Shown piece after piece: positions 36,700 through 44,938 of a stretch of 64,000 nt of DNA (position 1 is the first letter of the stretch; the number at the start of each line of letters is the position of its first letter). The notes under the pieces were generated by a model that worked only from the letters and a program-made list of their open reading frames with translations, ran no database searches and was not told the DNA's origin. Position numbers and translations under genes: made by a program. Origin of the DNA: Gammaproteobacteria bacterium (GTDB taxonomy: Bacteria > Gemmatimonadota > Gemmatimonadetes > Longimicrobiales > Gaopeijiaceae); the NCBI GenBank assembly GCA_028820325.1, contig JAPPJO010000146.1:51183-115182 (forward strand), written 5' to 3'.

Positions 36700-36704
36700 G
36701 GGGG

Positions 36705-38132
36705 ATGAAAATGAAAACGACAACACGAGCCATACTGACGCTCCCGGTGGTTTTCCTCCTCTCCGCCTGCAGCGAGGATTTCACGCTGCTGAGCCCGATC
36801 TCCGAGCGGAACGTGGAGGCCTTCTACCAGACGCCCACAGACTTCGACGTCGCCATCAACGGCGCCTACGCCACCCTTGCGAGCAACGGCGCCTACAACC
36901 GGTCCTACGTCCTCCTGCACGAGATGCGCTCCGACAACACGATGAACGGAGGCGGCGCGACAGGTCTCGCGGAGGTGTTCCACCGCATCGCCCACTTCTC
37001 CGAGCTGTCGACGCAGGAGGAGTTGTCCATTCCCTGGACGACGGCGTACCAGGGCATCGCGCGCACCAACCTCATCCTCGATCGGGTGGACAATCTCGAG
37101 GACCAGAACGTCGCCAGCCGCATCCGCGGTGAAGCGCTCTTCATCCGTTCGCTGTTCTACTACCACCTCGGCGTCCTCTGGGGGAACGTGCCACTGCAGC
37201 TCGAAGCGGTGACTTCGCCCAACGTCGAGGTCAACCAGGTGGGCGCGGACGTGGTCTACACGCAGATCGCCGAGGACCTCGAGGCCGCCCAGGGGCTGCT
37301 GCCGGCCTCCTACAGCGGGGCGGACGTGGGGCGCGCCACCAGCGGCGCCGCCAATGCCCTGCTGGGTCTGGTCTATCTGACCAACGGCCAGTCGGGTGCC
37401 GCGGCGGAGGCGCTGCGCCGGGTGGTGAGCTCCGGACAGTACACCCTGCTTCCGAACTACGCCGACCTCTGGGGCGTGGCCAACGAGAACAACGCCGAGT
37501 CGGTTTTCGAGCTCCAGTACAAGGCCGGCGGGACCGGGACCGGAAGCCAGTTCACCGACTACTACACGCCGTTCGGCGGATCCGGCGGGGTCGGTGCGGG
37601 CAACGCGCCCCAGGTCCTCTCCCCGGGCATCGACGAGATCCACTCGATGCAGTACATGATGGCGGAGAACGACGCGCGCGGCATGGGCGGGACCTTCGCC
37701 GTCTCGGACGAAGGCAACGTGTACGTCAAGAAGTGGGAGAGCATCCCCTTCGCGCAGGCCGACGCCGACAACAACTTCCCCGTCTTCCGCTACGCGGACG
37801 TGCTGCTGATGCTGGCCGAGGCGCTCGGCGAGGGCGGGGAGGCGTACGGGCTGATCAACCAGGTGCGCGCGCGTGCCGGAGCGTCGCCCATCGATGCCGG
37901 CACCCCCGGGACGTTCCAGGAGAAGCTGCTGTTCGAGCGGCAGCTCGAGTTCATCACCGAGGGCAAGCGCTGGGCCGACCTCCTCCGTTTCGGGGTCGCA
38001 CAGCAGGTGATGTCGAGCTTCGAGCCCCTGAGGGCGGCCGGTCTGTCGGCCGGGGACATCCGGCTGGTGTATCCGATCCCGCAGCGCGAGATCGACGTGT
38101 CGCCGGGAGAGATGGTGCAGAACCCGGGCTGA
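36705..38132 (+). CDS. SusD/RagB-family glycan-binding lipoprotein
   Basis: 475 residues, lipobox LLSAC (Cys22). SusD N-terminal signature NVEAFYQTPTDFDVAINGAYATL and helical repeats (IPWTTAYQGIARTNLILDRVD, RGEALFIRSLFYYHLGVLWGNVPL) are evident, and the C-terminus has FRYADVLLMLAEAL, LINQVRARAG and LLFERQLEFITEGKRWADLLRFG, the hallmark motif. It begins 5 bases after SusC. It should sit on top of the SusC barrel and hand over glycan fragments. A strong RNA hairpin lies in the 71 bases after its stop. Confidence 0.96.
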   Translation: MKMKTTTRAILTLPVVFLLSACSEDFTLLSPISERNVEAFYQTPTDFDVAINGAYATLASNGAYNRSYVLLHEMRSDNTMNGGGATGLAEVFHRIAHFSELSTQEELSIPWTTAYQGIARTNLILDRVDNLEDQNVASRIRGEALFIRSLFYYHLGVLWGNVPLQLEAVTSPNVEVNQVGADVVYTQIAEDLEAAQGLLPASYSGADVGRATSGAANALLGLVYLTNGQSGAAAEALRRVVSSGQYTLLPNYADLWGVANENNAESVFELQYKAGGTGTGSQFTDYYTPFGGSGGVGAGNAPQVLSPGIDEIHSMQYMMAENDARGMGGTFAVSDEGNVYVKKWESIPFAQADADNNFPVFRYADVLLMLAEALGEGGEAYGLINQVRARAGASPIDAGTPGTFQEKLLFERQLEFITEGKRWADLLRFGVAQQVMSSFEPLRAAGLSAGDIRLVYPIPQREIDVSPGEMVQNPG

Positions 38133-38140
38133 GGCCTGAG

Positions 38141-38182
38141 GCCCGGACCGGCCCGCGCGTCTTCTCGGGGGTCGGTCCGGGC
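38141..38182 (+). promoter_or_regulatory. Intercistronic hairpin after susD
   Basis: Perfect 10-base inverted repeat GCCCGGACCG (38141-38150) / CGGTCCGGGC (38173-38182), with a 22-base GC-rich loop. No T-run follows, so it is not a classic terminator. In SusC/SusD loci, transporter transcripts often exceed those of the enzymes; a hairpin here could protect the susCD message or attenuate read-through. Confidence 0.65.
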
Positions 38183-38203
38183 ACCTGACAGAGGCTGGGG
38201 CAA

Positions 38204-40081
38204 ATGACCTCTCGTACGGTCGCGCTCATCCTGGCGGGCCTCGCCGCCGGGTCGGGGAGCGTCCTGGGGTCGCTCCGGGACGAGGTCTCCGCCAGGAGCC
38301 GCGGAGAAGGGTCCGTTTCTCGGCCCGCCGGGACGGTCGTGATCGACACTCCGCTGCCTGCCCCCGCGTGGGCGCTCGCCCAGCGCGCCCTGCTCGAGAT
38401 CAACGCACAGGGTGTCGCCCTCTACGCGGACGCGTTCCTGGACGAGCGCGGGTTTCTGCCGGTCACCCCGAGGTGGGGGGTCGGCGACGGTCCCGACGAC
38501 CTCATGGAAAACATCCGCAACTGGCCTCTGGCGCATGCCCTCGGCGGTCCCGAATCCATCATCGAGACCTGGGAAAAGGCGTGGGAAGGGCACCTGCGCC
38601 AGGTCGGGCAGGCGCGGGTTCCGGAACTCGAGATGGCGCGGGACGGCATCTACCAGCGCGAGTTCATGACCTCGTATGACTGGGAGCACATCGGCGAGGG
38701 GCTGGGTCCGTTCTACTTCCACGGCCTGAGCCGGCCGAACGACCCCGTCTACGAGGAACGCCTCCGGCGTTTTGCCGGCTTCTACATGAACGAGGATCCC
38801 GCTGCGGCCAACTACGATCCCGGCCTCAGGATCATCCGCAGCCTGTTCAACGGGAGCCTGGGCCCGAAGATGACGCCGGCCACGGTCGACGACTGGGACG
38901 GTCCGGTGGGTCCCGAAGTGGACCCCGCCTCGCCCCGGCGAACGCGGTTCATCGAGTCCGGCAACATCGTGGGAGACCATCCCCTCAACCTCAACGCGAC
39001 GATGCTCGCCCTCCACGCCTACATGGTCACGGGGGAGGCGAAGTACCGGGCCTGGGTGCTCGAGTACGTGGACGCGTGGCGGGAGCGGATCGACGCGGCC
39101 GGCGGCAACATTCCGTCGAACATCGGTCTGGACGGCAGCATCGGAGGCGCGTGGGACGGGAAGTGGTACAGCGGCGTGTTCGGATGGAACTCCCCGGACG
39201 GCGGCGGGCGCAACTACACGCTTCGGGGGTCTCCCGAGGCCTTCGGGGCCGCCCTGCTGCTGACGGGCGACCAGAGCTACACGGGTGTGCTGCGGCGCCA
39301 GTTCGACAACCTCTTCGCAGCGAGCCGCGTCGGCGGCGACGGGCGCGTGCTGCTGCCGCGCTACCACGGCGACGGTGGATGGTACGGGTACGCGCCCGTG
39401 GGGGATCCGCCCTCCGGCGCCCTCGGCAACCACGTGAACGTGCTGCTCGACATCTACATGTGGTCGCAGAGGCCGGAGGACCGGGAGCGCCTTCCGGCGG
39501 CGGAGGCGGCGCGCATGCGCCATCACCCCGATCTCCGCTGGATCGACTTCCTGGAGGGGAAGGACCCGGACTATCCGGTGGCCGCCCTGCGGAACGCCGT
39601 TGACGACGTGCGGCAGGCCGCCCGCCGGCTGCGCGCAAGCGGCAGCTTGGGGGCGAACCCGGTCTCCACCACCGCCCTGATCAACCTGACCCTGGGCGCG
39701 AACGACCCCGGGGGATCCACGCACGGGCCCCTCCCGCTCCACGCGCAGGTCCGTCATTTCGACCCCGGGCGGGGGCGGGCCGGGCTCCCGGAGGATGTGG
39801 CCGCGCTGGTGGAGCGCATCGCGCCCGACGGCGTCACGCTCACCCTCGTCAACGTCGGACCCCTCGAGGCGCGCACGGTCACGGTGCAGGCGGGGGCATA
39901 CGGCGAACACCACGCGACCCGCGTGACCCTTGGGGAACGGGTGATTCCCATCGATGCCCCCCACTTCGACGTGCGCCTGGAGCCGGGCGCCGGGGCCACG
40001 CTGACGATCGGGCTGCGTCGCTACGAGCACCAGCCGACGCTGAACTTCCCCTGGGACGGCCCAGCCGCGCAAAGGCCATGA
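38204..40081 (+). CDS. Secreted protein of unknown family, probably glycan-active
   Basis: 625 residues with a hydrophobic N-terminal signal (VALILAGLAAGSGSVLG). I do not recognise the family with confidence. The first two thirds look like a helical toroid: MENIRNWPLAHALGG, TSYDWEHIGEGLGPFYFHGLSRPNDPVYEERL, NIVGDHPLNLNATMLALHAY, DGKWYSGVFGWNSP. Conserved Trp, Tyr, His and Asp are typical of carbohydrate-binding clefts. The last ~130 residues are beta-rich (VTLTLVNVGPLEARTVTVQAGAYGEHH), resembling the C-terminal sandwich of (alpha/alpha)-barrel lyases. Its place between SusD and the transporter supports a polysaccharide lyase or glycoside hydrolase. The stop overlaps the next gene by 4 bases. 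Confidence 0.65.
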   Translation: MTSRTVALILAGLAAGSGSVLGSLRDEVSARSRGEGSVSRPAGTVVIDTPLPAPAWALAQRALLEINAQGVALYADAFLDERGFLPVTPRWGVGDGPDDLMENIRNWPLAHALGGPESIIETWEKAWEGHLRQVGQARVPELEMARDGIYQREFMTSYDWEHIGEGLGPFYFHGLSRPNDPVYEERLRRFAGFYMNEDPAAANYDPGLRIIRSLFNGSLGPKMTPATVDDWDGPVGPEVDPASPRRTRFIESGNIVGDHPLNLNATMLALHAYMVTGEAKYRAWVLEYVDAWRERIDAAGGNIPSNIGLDGSIGGAWDGKWYSGVFGWNSPDGGGRNYTLRGSPEAFGAALLLTGDQSYTGVLRRQFDNLFAASRVGGDGRVLLPRYHGDGGWYGYAPVGDPPSGALGNHVNVLLDIYMWSQRPEDRERLPAAEAARMRHHPDLRWIDFLEGKDPDYPVAALRNAVDDVRQAARRLRASGSLGANPVSTTALINLTLGANDPGGSTHGPLPLHAQVRHFDPGRGRAGLPEDVAALVERIAPDGVTLTLVNVGPLEARTVTVQAGAYGEHHATRVTLGERVIPIDAPHFDVRLEPGAGATLTIGLRRYEHQPTLNFPWDGPAAQRP

Positions 40082-41376
40082 ATCAGCCCCGCGGTACGCA
40101 GCCGGTGAAGCAGTCCGCCACGAGAGGGCGGTCGCTTTCCGGGAAGACCCTGGTCGCACTGAGTGCAGTGGGGCCGGGGCTTTTCCTGATCGGGTACAAC
40201 ATCGGCACGGGCAGCATCACCACCATGGGGATGGCGGGCGCCCGGTACGGCATGAACCTGCTCTGGGCGCTCGTGCTGTCGGGGATCTTCACGTACGTCC
40301 TGATGGTGGGGTTCGGGCGCCTGACGCTGGTTACCGGGCGGACGGCGCTGCAGAGCTTCAAGACCGGGATCCCCAGGGTCGGGAAGGTCCTGGCGCTGTA
40401 CGTGCTGGCTGCGCTGGTGCTGGGCGAGCTGGTCGCGCTGACCGGGGTGATGGGGATCGTTGCGGAGCTGCTCCAGGAGGGGATCCGGCTCGCCTCGCCG
40501 GGGGATGCGCTCGTGGTCCCGACCGGCTGGATCGTGCTGGCGGTCGCCAGCGCCATCTTCCTCATGCTCTGGTTCGGGCACTACCGGCTCTTCGAGAAGG
40601 TCCTGACCGGCTTCGTCATCCTGATGGTGTTCTGCTTCGTCGCCGTCTTCTTCATGGTGTCGCCGACGTACTCCGCGGTGGTCGCGGGCATGGTCCCGTC
40701 GATCCCGGACACGCCGGACGCCAGCCGCCTGGTGGCCGCCATGGCGGGCACGACCTGTTCGGCGGCGGTCTTCATCGTGCGGAGCACGGTGGTGGCCGAG
40801 AAGGGGTGGACCGTGGACGATCTCGGCCGCGAGAAGCGGGACGCGCTGGTGTCGGCTTCGGTGATGGTCTTCCTGAGCGCGATGGTCATGGCGGTGGCGG
40901 CCGGCACCCTGTTCGTGCACGGCATGACCATGGAGTCGACGCTGGAGATGATCGGGCTGCTGGAGCCGATCGGGGGCGACGTCGCGGCCTTCCTGCTGAT
41001 CGTCGGCATCTCGGGGGCCGGGCTGTCCACGGTCTTTCCCCTGGTGCTGATCGCGCCTTGGCTGGTCGCCGACTACGCCGGGTGGAAACGGGATCTGCGC
41101 TCGCGGTCGTCGAGGCTCCTGATCGGGTTGGGGCTCCTGTTCTCCTTCGGTTCGGTGTTCCTGGCGCAGACGCCGCCGGTGCTCATGGTGATCGCCATGG
41201 CGCTGCAGGCGGCCATCCTGCCCGCCGTGGCCATCCCCGCGTTCTACTTGCTGAACCGCAGGGAGGTGATGGGGAACGAGCATGTGGCTTCGCCGGGATG
41301 GAACGCGGGGCTGATCGCGGTGATCGCGTTCTCGCTGGTCACGACCTGGTTCGCGGTCACGGGACTCCTGGGATGA
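40078..41376 (+). CDS. Nramp-fold transporter lacking metal-binding residues
   Basis: 432 residues, 11-12 hydrophobic helices. GPGLFLIGYNIGTGSITTMGMAGARYG aligns with the first helix of MntH/Nramp proteins. The metal motif DPGN is N41-I-G-T44 here, and helix 6, normally GATVMPH, reads GTTCSAA with S228-A-A in place of MPH. All side chains that hold Mn2+/Fe2+ are thus missing, so a manganese transporter is unlikely. Its position in a uronate locus suggests transport of a sugar acid, an oligosaccharide product or another cation. ATG 40078 overlaps the preceding stop and the 3' end overlaps the next gene, so translation is coupled on both sides. Confidence 0.85.
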   Translation: MNQPRGTQPVKQSATRGRSLSGKTLVALSAVGPGLFLIGYNIGTGSITTMGMAGARYGMNLLWALVLSGIFTYVLMVGFGRLTLVTGRTALQSFKTGIPRVGKVLALYVLAALVLGELVALTGVMGIVAELLQEGIRLASPGDALVVPTGWIVLAVASAIFLMLWFGHYRLFEKVLTGFVILMVFCFVAVFFMVSPTYSAVVAGMVPSIPDTPDASRLVAAMAGTTCSAAVFIVRSTVVAEKGWTVDDLGREKRDALVSASVMVFLSAMVMAVAAGTLFVHGMTMESTLEMIGLLEPIGGDVAAFLLIVGISGAGLSTVFPLVLIAPWLVADYAGWKRDLRSRSSRLLIGLGLLFSFGSVFLAQTPPVLMVIAMALQAAILPAVAIPAFYLLNRREVMGNEHVASPGWNAGLIAVIAFSLVTTWFAVTGLLG

Positions 41377-42209
41377 AGGCAACGTCGCTCCAGGGACGTG
41401 CGTCGAGGGAGGATCCTCGGGCGGGACGCGCTCGCAGCCGGGAGGTGGAACCCATCCGGTCGTTCCGCAGGGGCGCGCTCCGCGTGGAGGTGTACGGGAC
41501 GCCCGGGGAGCTGGGGGAGGCGGCCGCCGCGCGCGTCGAGAGGGGGCTGGCCTCCGCGATCGCGAGCAGAGGGGAAGCCAATCTGGTGTTTGCCGCTGCG
41601 GTGTCTCAGTTGTCCTTCCTGGGAGCCCTGGGGCGGAAGGCCATCGACTGGGCGAGGGTCACCGTCTTCCACCTCGACGAGTACACGGAACTCCCGGAGG
41701 AGCATCCCGCGAGCTTCCGCAGGTTCCTGCGCGAGCACATACTGGACGCGGCGCGGCCGGGTTGCGTGCACCTGATGCGCGGTGATGCGGATGATCTGCA
41801 GGGAGAGATCGAGCGATACGAGTCGCTCCTCCAGGCGCACCCGCTGGACGTGGCCTGCATCGGCATCGGCGAGAACGGGCACATCGCCTTCAACGATCCC
41901 CCCGTGGCCGATTTCGACGATCCGCTCCTGGTGAAGGAGGTCGAACTCGACGATGCCTGCCGCCTGCAGCAGATGCACGACGGCTGGTTCTCCTCGTTCG
42001 ACGAGACCCCAAGGCGCGCGCTCACCCTGACGGTTCCGGCCATCATGAGCAGCGCGGTCATCAGCTGCGTGGTGCCGGGAGAGCGCAAGGCGGACGCCGT
42101 GCACGACGCGCTCAACGGCCCGATCGCAACCGCGTGTCCGGCGTCGATTCTGCGCCGACACCACAACGCCACACTTCTCCTGGACCCCGCCTCGGCGGCC
42201 CGCGTGTGA
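41373..42209 (+). CDS. Glucosamine-6-phosphate deaminase-like protein (NagB family)
   Basis: 278 residues from ATG 41373 (ATGA overlap). The NagB/6-phosphogluconolactonase fold is clear: VTVFHLDEYTELPEEHPASFRRFLREHI and CIGIGENGHIAFNDPP. D102 in LDEY and H170 match the catalytic Asp72 and His143 of E. coli NagB. Asp141 is replaced by N168 and Glu148 by D175, and the phosphate loop (usually TGSTP) reads AAAVSQ. This paralogue class may act on a different sugar phosphate, or not deaminate at all. If active as a deaminase it would imply hexosamine in the substrate. About 30 extra residues precede the core. Confidence 0.85.
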   Translation: MKATSLQGRASREDPRAGRARSREVEPIRSFRRGALRVEVYGTPGELGEAAAARVERGLASAIASRGEANLVFAAAVSQLSFLGALGRKAIDWARVTVFHLDEYTELPEEHPASFRRFLREHILDAARPGCVHLMRGDADDLQGEIERYESLLQAHPLDVACIGIGENGHIAFNDPPVADFDDPLLVKEVELDDACRLQQMHDGWFSSFDETPRRALTLTVPAIMSSAVISCVVPGERKADAVHDALNGPIATACPASILRRHHNATLLLDPASAARV

Positions 42210-42213
42210 AGCC

Positions 42214-44877
42214 ATGAACGCGCAGAAACTCCTCCTCGTCGCCGCGTTGACCGCGGGCGCATTGCTCCTCGCGTGCTCCCCGCGCGCGGCACCGATCCCG
42301 ATCACGGTCGAGGGGGAGCGTCCGGGGGCGCCCGTCACGTTCGGTATTCCGTTTCCGCAGGGGGAGCTGGTCTCCACGGAGAACGTGCGGGTACGCAACG
42401 GCGCCGGCGAAGAGATCCCCTCCCAGATCACCCCGGTGACCACCTGGGGCCTGGCGGACGGGAGCCTCAAGTGGATCTGGGTCGATTTCTTCACCGATGG
42501 CTCCGGACGGTACACGGTAGAGCACGGGCCGGAGGTGCGGCGCACCGTGGAGGTCGAGTCTCCGATCCGGTTTGTGAACAACCAGCGGCAGAACGGGTTC
42601 GCCGAGATCGATACCGGGCCGCTGCGCCTGCGGGTGCAGAAGGGCGGAAGCGGGTTCATCGACCGGGTCGAGTTCAACCCGGCGGGCGACGGCTTCGGGC
42701 CCGGGCACGTGATCGCCGCGGGGATCGGCGCGCGCGGGTCGTTTCTGGACCTCGTGGACGCCGATGGCGTGGATGCCTCGTCGGCCGTGATCCATCAGAC
42801 GTTCGTCGAGAGGGGCTCGGGGCCCATGCACGCCATCCTGCGGATCGAGGGAGAGTACCGCTACCAGCGGCCCGAACACCCTCCCTCCCCCTTCGTCACC
42901 TACATCCACGCGTACGCGGGAAGGGCGCACCTGAAGGTTCTCCACACCATCACCTACACGGGAAACCCGGACCAGGGCGCCCCGCTGGATGGCCGGCAGC
43001 ATCGCGACGTGGCCACCCAGGGGGAGCTGATCGTCGACGAGTTCGAACGCTCGATGGACGCCGGCATCACCCGGCCCGACGACATGATCGCCTCGGCCGG
43101 GATCGGACTCGCGTACCGTCTGGGCGCGGACCCGGTGTTCCGCACCGCGCTCCGCGCGGGCCGTTGGTGGGAGAGCGGCGAACCGATCTTCTTGGAGGAG
43201 AACACCGAGGGCGCTTCCACCTTCTCGGTGCTCCAGACCGGCCCGGACGCGGACGGCGTCCCACCCATCCCCGAGTCCGGCCCGGATGAACGGATCGGGG
43301 GATTCTCGGCCATCGTGGCGTCGGACCGCGTAATCGCCGAGGCCGAACGCGCCGAGGGGTGGATCGACCTCTCCGACGGAGAGAGGGGCATCAGCATCGG
43401 CATGCGCGGGATGCTGGAGGAATACCCCAATCGCCTCGCCGTGGATCTGGAGGCGCGCCGGATGCATGCCTATGCCTGGCCTCCGGACCATCCGCCGAAA
43501 GGCTTCCAGCGGGCGAGCCCCCAGGCCGACGGGGGTATGGTCGGCAATTTCGCGCGGGGCATCACCAAGACGACCGAGCTGGTGCTCGACTTCCACGACG
43601 GCGACGCCGATCTGGCGGCCGTGAGGGCGTCCGCCCTCGCGGTCCTCGATCCGCCCGTCGCCCACGCGCCGCCTGCGTGGTACCGGGATTCGGGGGTCTA
43701 CGGCACCTTCGCGACTGCCGACAACGGGATTCCGGCGCTGGAACGGGGTCTTCAGTACAAGTTCCGCTACATGCACTTCAACCGCGACTGGGCGCCCTGG
43801 TACGGGATGTTCGACTACGGCGACCTGAAGACCTATTACCGCGGGGGCGGCTGGGTGCAGTGGGGCAACAACGAGCCGGCGCAGGACTTCCAGTGGTGGT
43901 TCAACTTCATGCGGACGGGCAGCCGGGACGACTACCTCCAGGCCGAGGCCATGAGCCGCCACACCATGGACGTGGACAACCTGCACTGGCCCGCGGGCCC
44001 GGTCTACCGGGGCGACACCAATGCCGCGCTCGACTACTGGACATCGCTCGAAGAGCCGGAGGGAAGCCCGTACGTGGGGATGGGCACCCGCCACACCAAC
44101 CAGCAGGCGGTCGCGCTGTACTCGGCCCACGTCTGGATCGCGGGCTGGCTGGCAAGCTACTACCTGAGCGGGTATCACCGGGGACTCGAGGTGGCCCGGC
44201 TGACGGGGGACTACTACCGCAAGCGGGTCTTCGGGGAGCACGGGCTCACCGGGCGCAGGCTCTATCTGTCGGTGTGGAACCTGGCCGAACTCTACGACGT
44301 GACCCGGGAGGACATCCATCGCGAGGAACTCGAGGACCGGTTGAACCGGGTTCTGGAGCTGCAGAGGACGCAGGGCGGCCGCATGGTCATCGACCGCTTC
44401 GGCTACTCCCAGCACTACCTCACCCACGGGCTGGGCAAGTACCTCCAGTTGTTCGACGACCGGGAGGTGGAACTCGGTCAGATCGAGCACGCCCGCAGCC
44501 TGCTCGCTACCCCTCCCCTCGACCACGACATGGAGTCGTATCTGGCGAGCATCCACCCGCTGGTGGTCGGGTACGACCTGACCGGCGGCCCGGAGTTCCT
44601 TACCGAAGCGTGCCGGCGGGCGGCGTACCTGCGAATCGATGAGATGGCGCGGCCGTTCGACAGCTACACGACCCAGCGCGAACTCGTCACGCAGATGGAG
44701 GCGGTGAGCAGCCTGCCCGGCCGGGAGAGCGATCCCTTCGCCGGCGGGCGCATGCCCAACTGGGCGTTCTCAAGCGGAGTCCGGGTTTTCGGCTGGACCC
44801 ACGCCTTCGGGCTCCCCTACCTGATCGACCGGCTGCAGTCGTCGGGGTGGCGGATGGACGGCCTGCCGTGTGCGTGA
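42214..44877 (+). CDS. Lipoprotein related to PcRGLX/YetA exo-rhamnogalacturonan lyases
   Basis: 887 residues, lipobox LLLAC (Cys21). The N-terminal beta domain has the PcRGLX/YetA wording: PITVEGERPGAPVTFGIPFPQGEL, VRNGAGEEIPSQITPVTTWGLADGSLKWIWVDF. The central and C-terminal parts are helical with many aromatic residues (YKFRYMHFNRDWAPWYGMFDYGDL, NNEPAQDFQWWFNFMRTG, DNLHWPAGPVYRGDTNAALDYW), as expected for the (alpha/alpha)-barrel cleft. Fungal PcRGLX removes unsaturated galacturonyl-rhamnose from rhamnogalacturonan I. Here the exact linkage is unknown, but an exo-acting lyase on a uronate-containing glycan fits the downstream catabolic genes. It begins 4 bases after the NagB-like gene. Confidence 0.82.
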   Translation: MNAQKLLLVAALTAGALLLACSPRAAPIPITVEGERPGAPVTFGIPFPQGELVSTENVRVRNGAGEEIPSQITPVTTWGLADGSLKWIWVDFFTDGSGRYTVEHGPEVRRTVEVESPIRFVNNQRQNGFAEIDTGPLRLRVQKGGSGFIDRVEFNPAGDGFGPGHVIAAGIGARGSFLDLVDADGVDASSAVIHQTFVERGSGPMHAILRIEGEYRYQRPEHPPSPFVTYIHAYAGRAHLKVLHTITYTGNPDQGAPLDGRQHRDVATQGELIVDEFERSMDAGITRPDDMIASAGIGLAYRLGADPVFRTALRAGRWWESGEPIFLEENTEGASTFSVLQTGPDADGVPPIPESGPDERIGGFSAIVASDRVIAEAERAEGWIDLSDGERGISIGMRGMLEEYPNRLAVDLEARRMHAYAWPPDHPPKGFQRASPQADGGMVGNFARGITKTTELVLDFHDGDADLAAVRASALAVLDPPVAHAPPAWYRDSGVYGTFATADNGIPALERGLQYKFRYMHFNRDWAPWYGMFDYGDLKTYYRGGGWVQWGNNEPAQDFQWWFNFMRTGSRDDYLQAEAMSRHTMDVDNLHWPAGPVYRGDTNAALDYWTSLEEPEGSPYVGMGTRHTNQQAVALYSAHVWIAGWLASYYLSGYHRGLEVARLTGDYYRKRVFGEHGLTGRRLYLSVWNLAELYDVTREDIHREELEDRLNRVLELQRTQGGRMVIDRFGYSQHYLTHGLGKYLQLFDDREVELGQIEHARSLLATPPLDHDMESYLASIHPLVVGYDLTGGPEFLTEACRRAAYLRIDEMARPFDSYTTQRELVTQMEAVSSLPGRESDPFAGGRMPNWAFSSGVRVFGWTHAFGLPYLIDRLQSSGWRMDGLPCA

Positions 44878-44938
44878 CGCGGCCGCGGGCATACTATTTC
44901 GGCATGAGACACGCACCCAACCGCGCGAGGTCCCGGGC

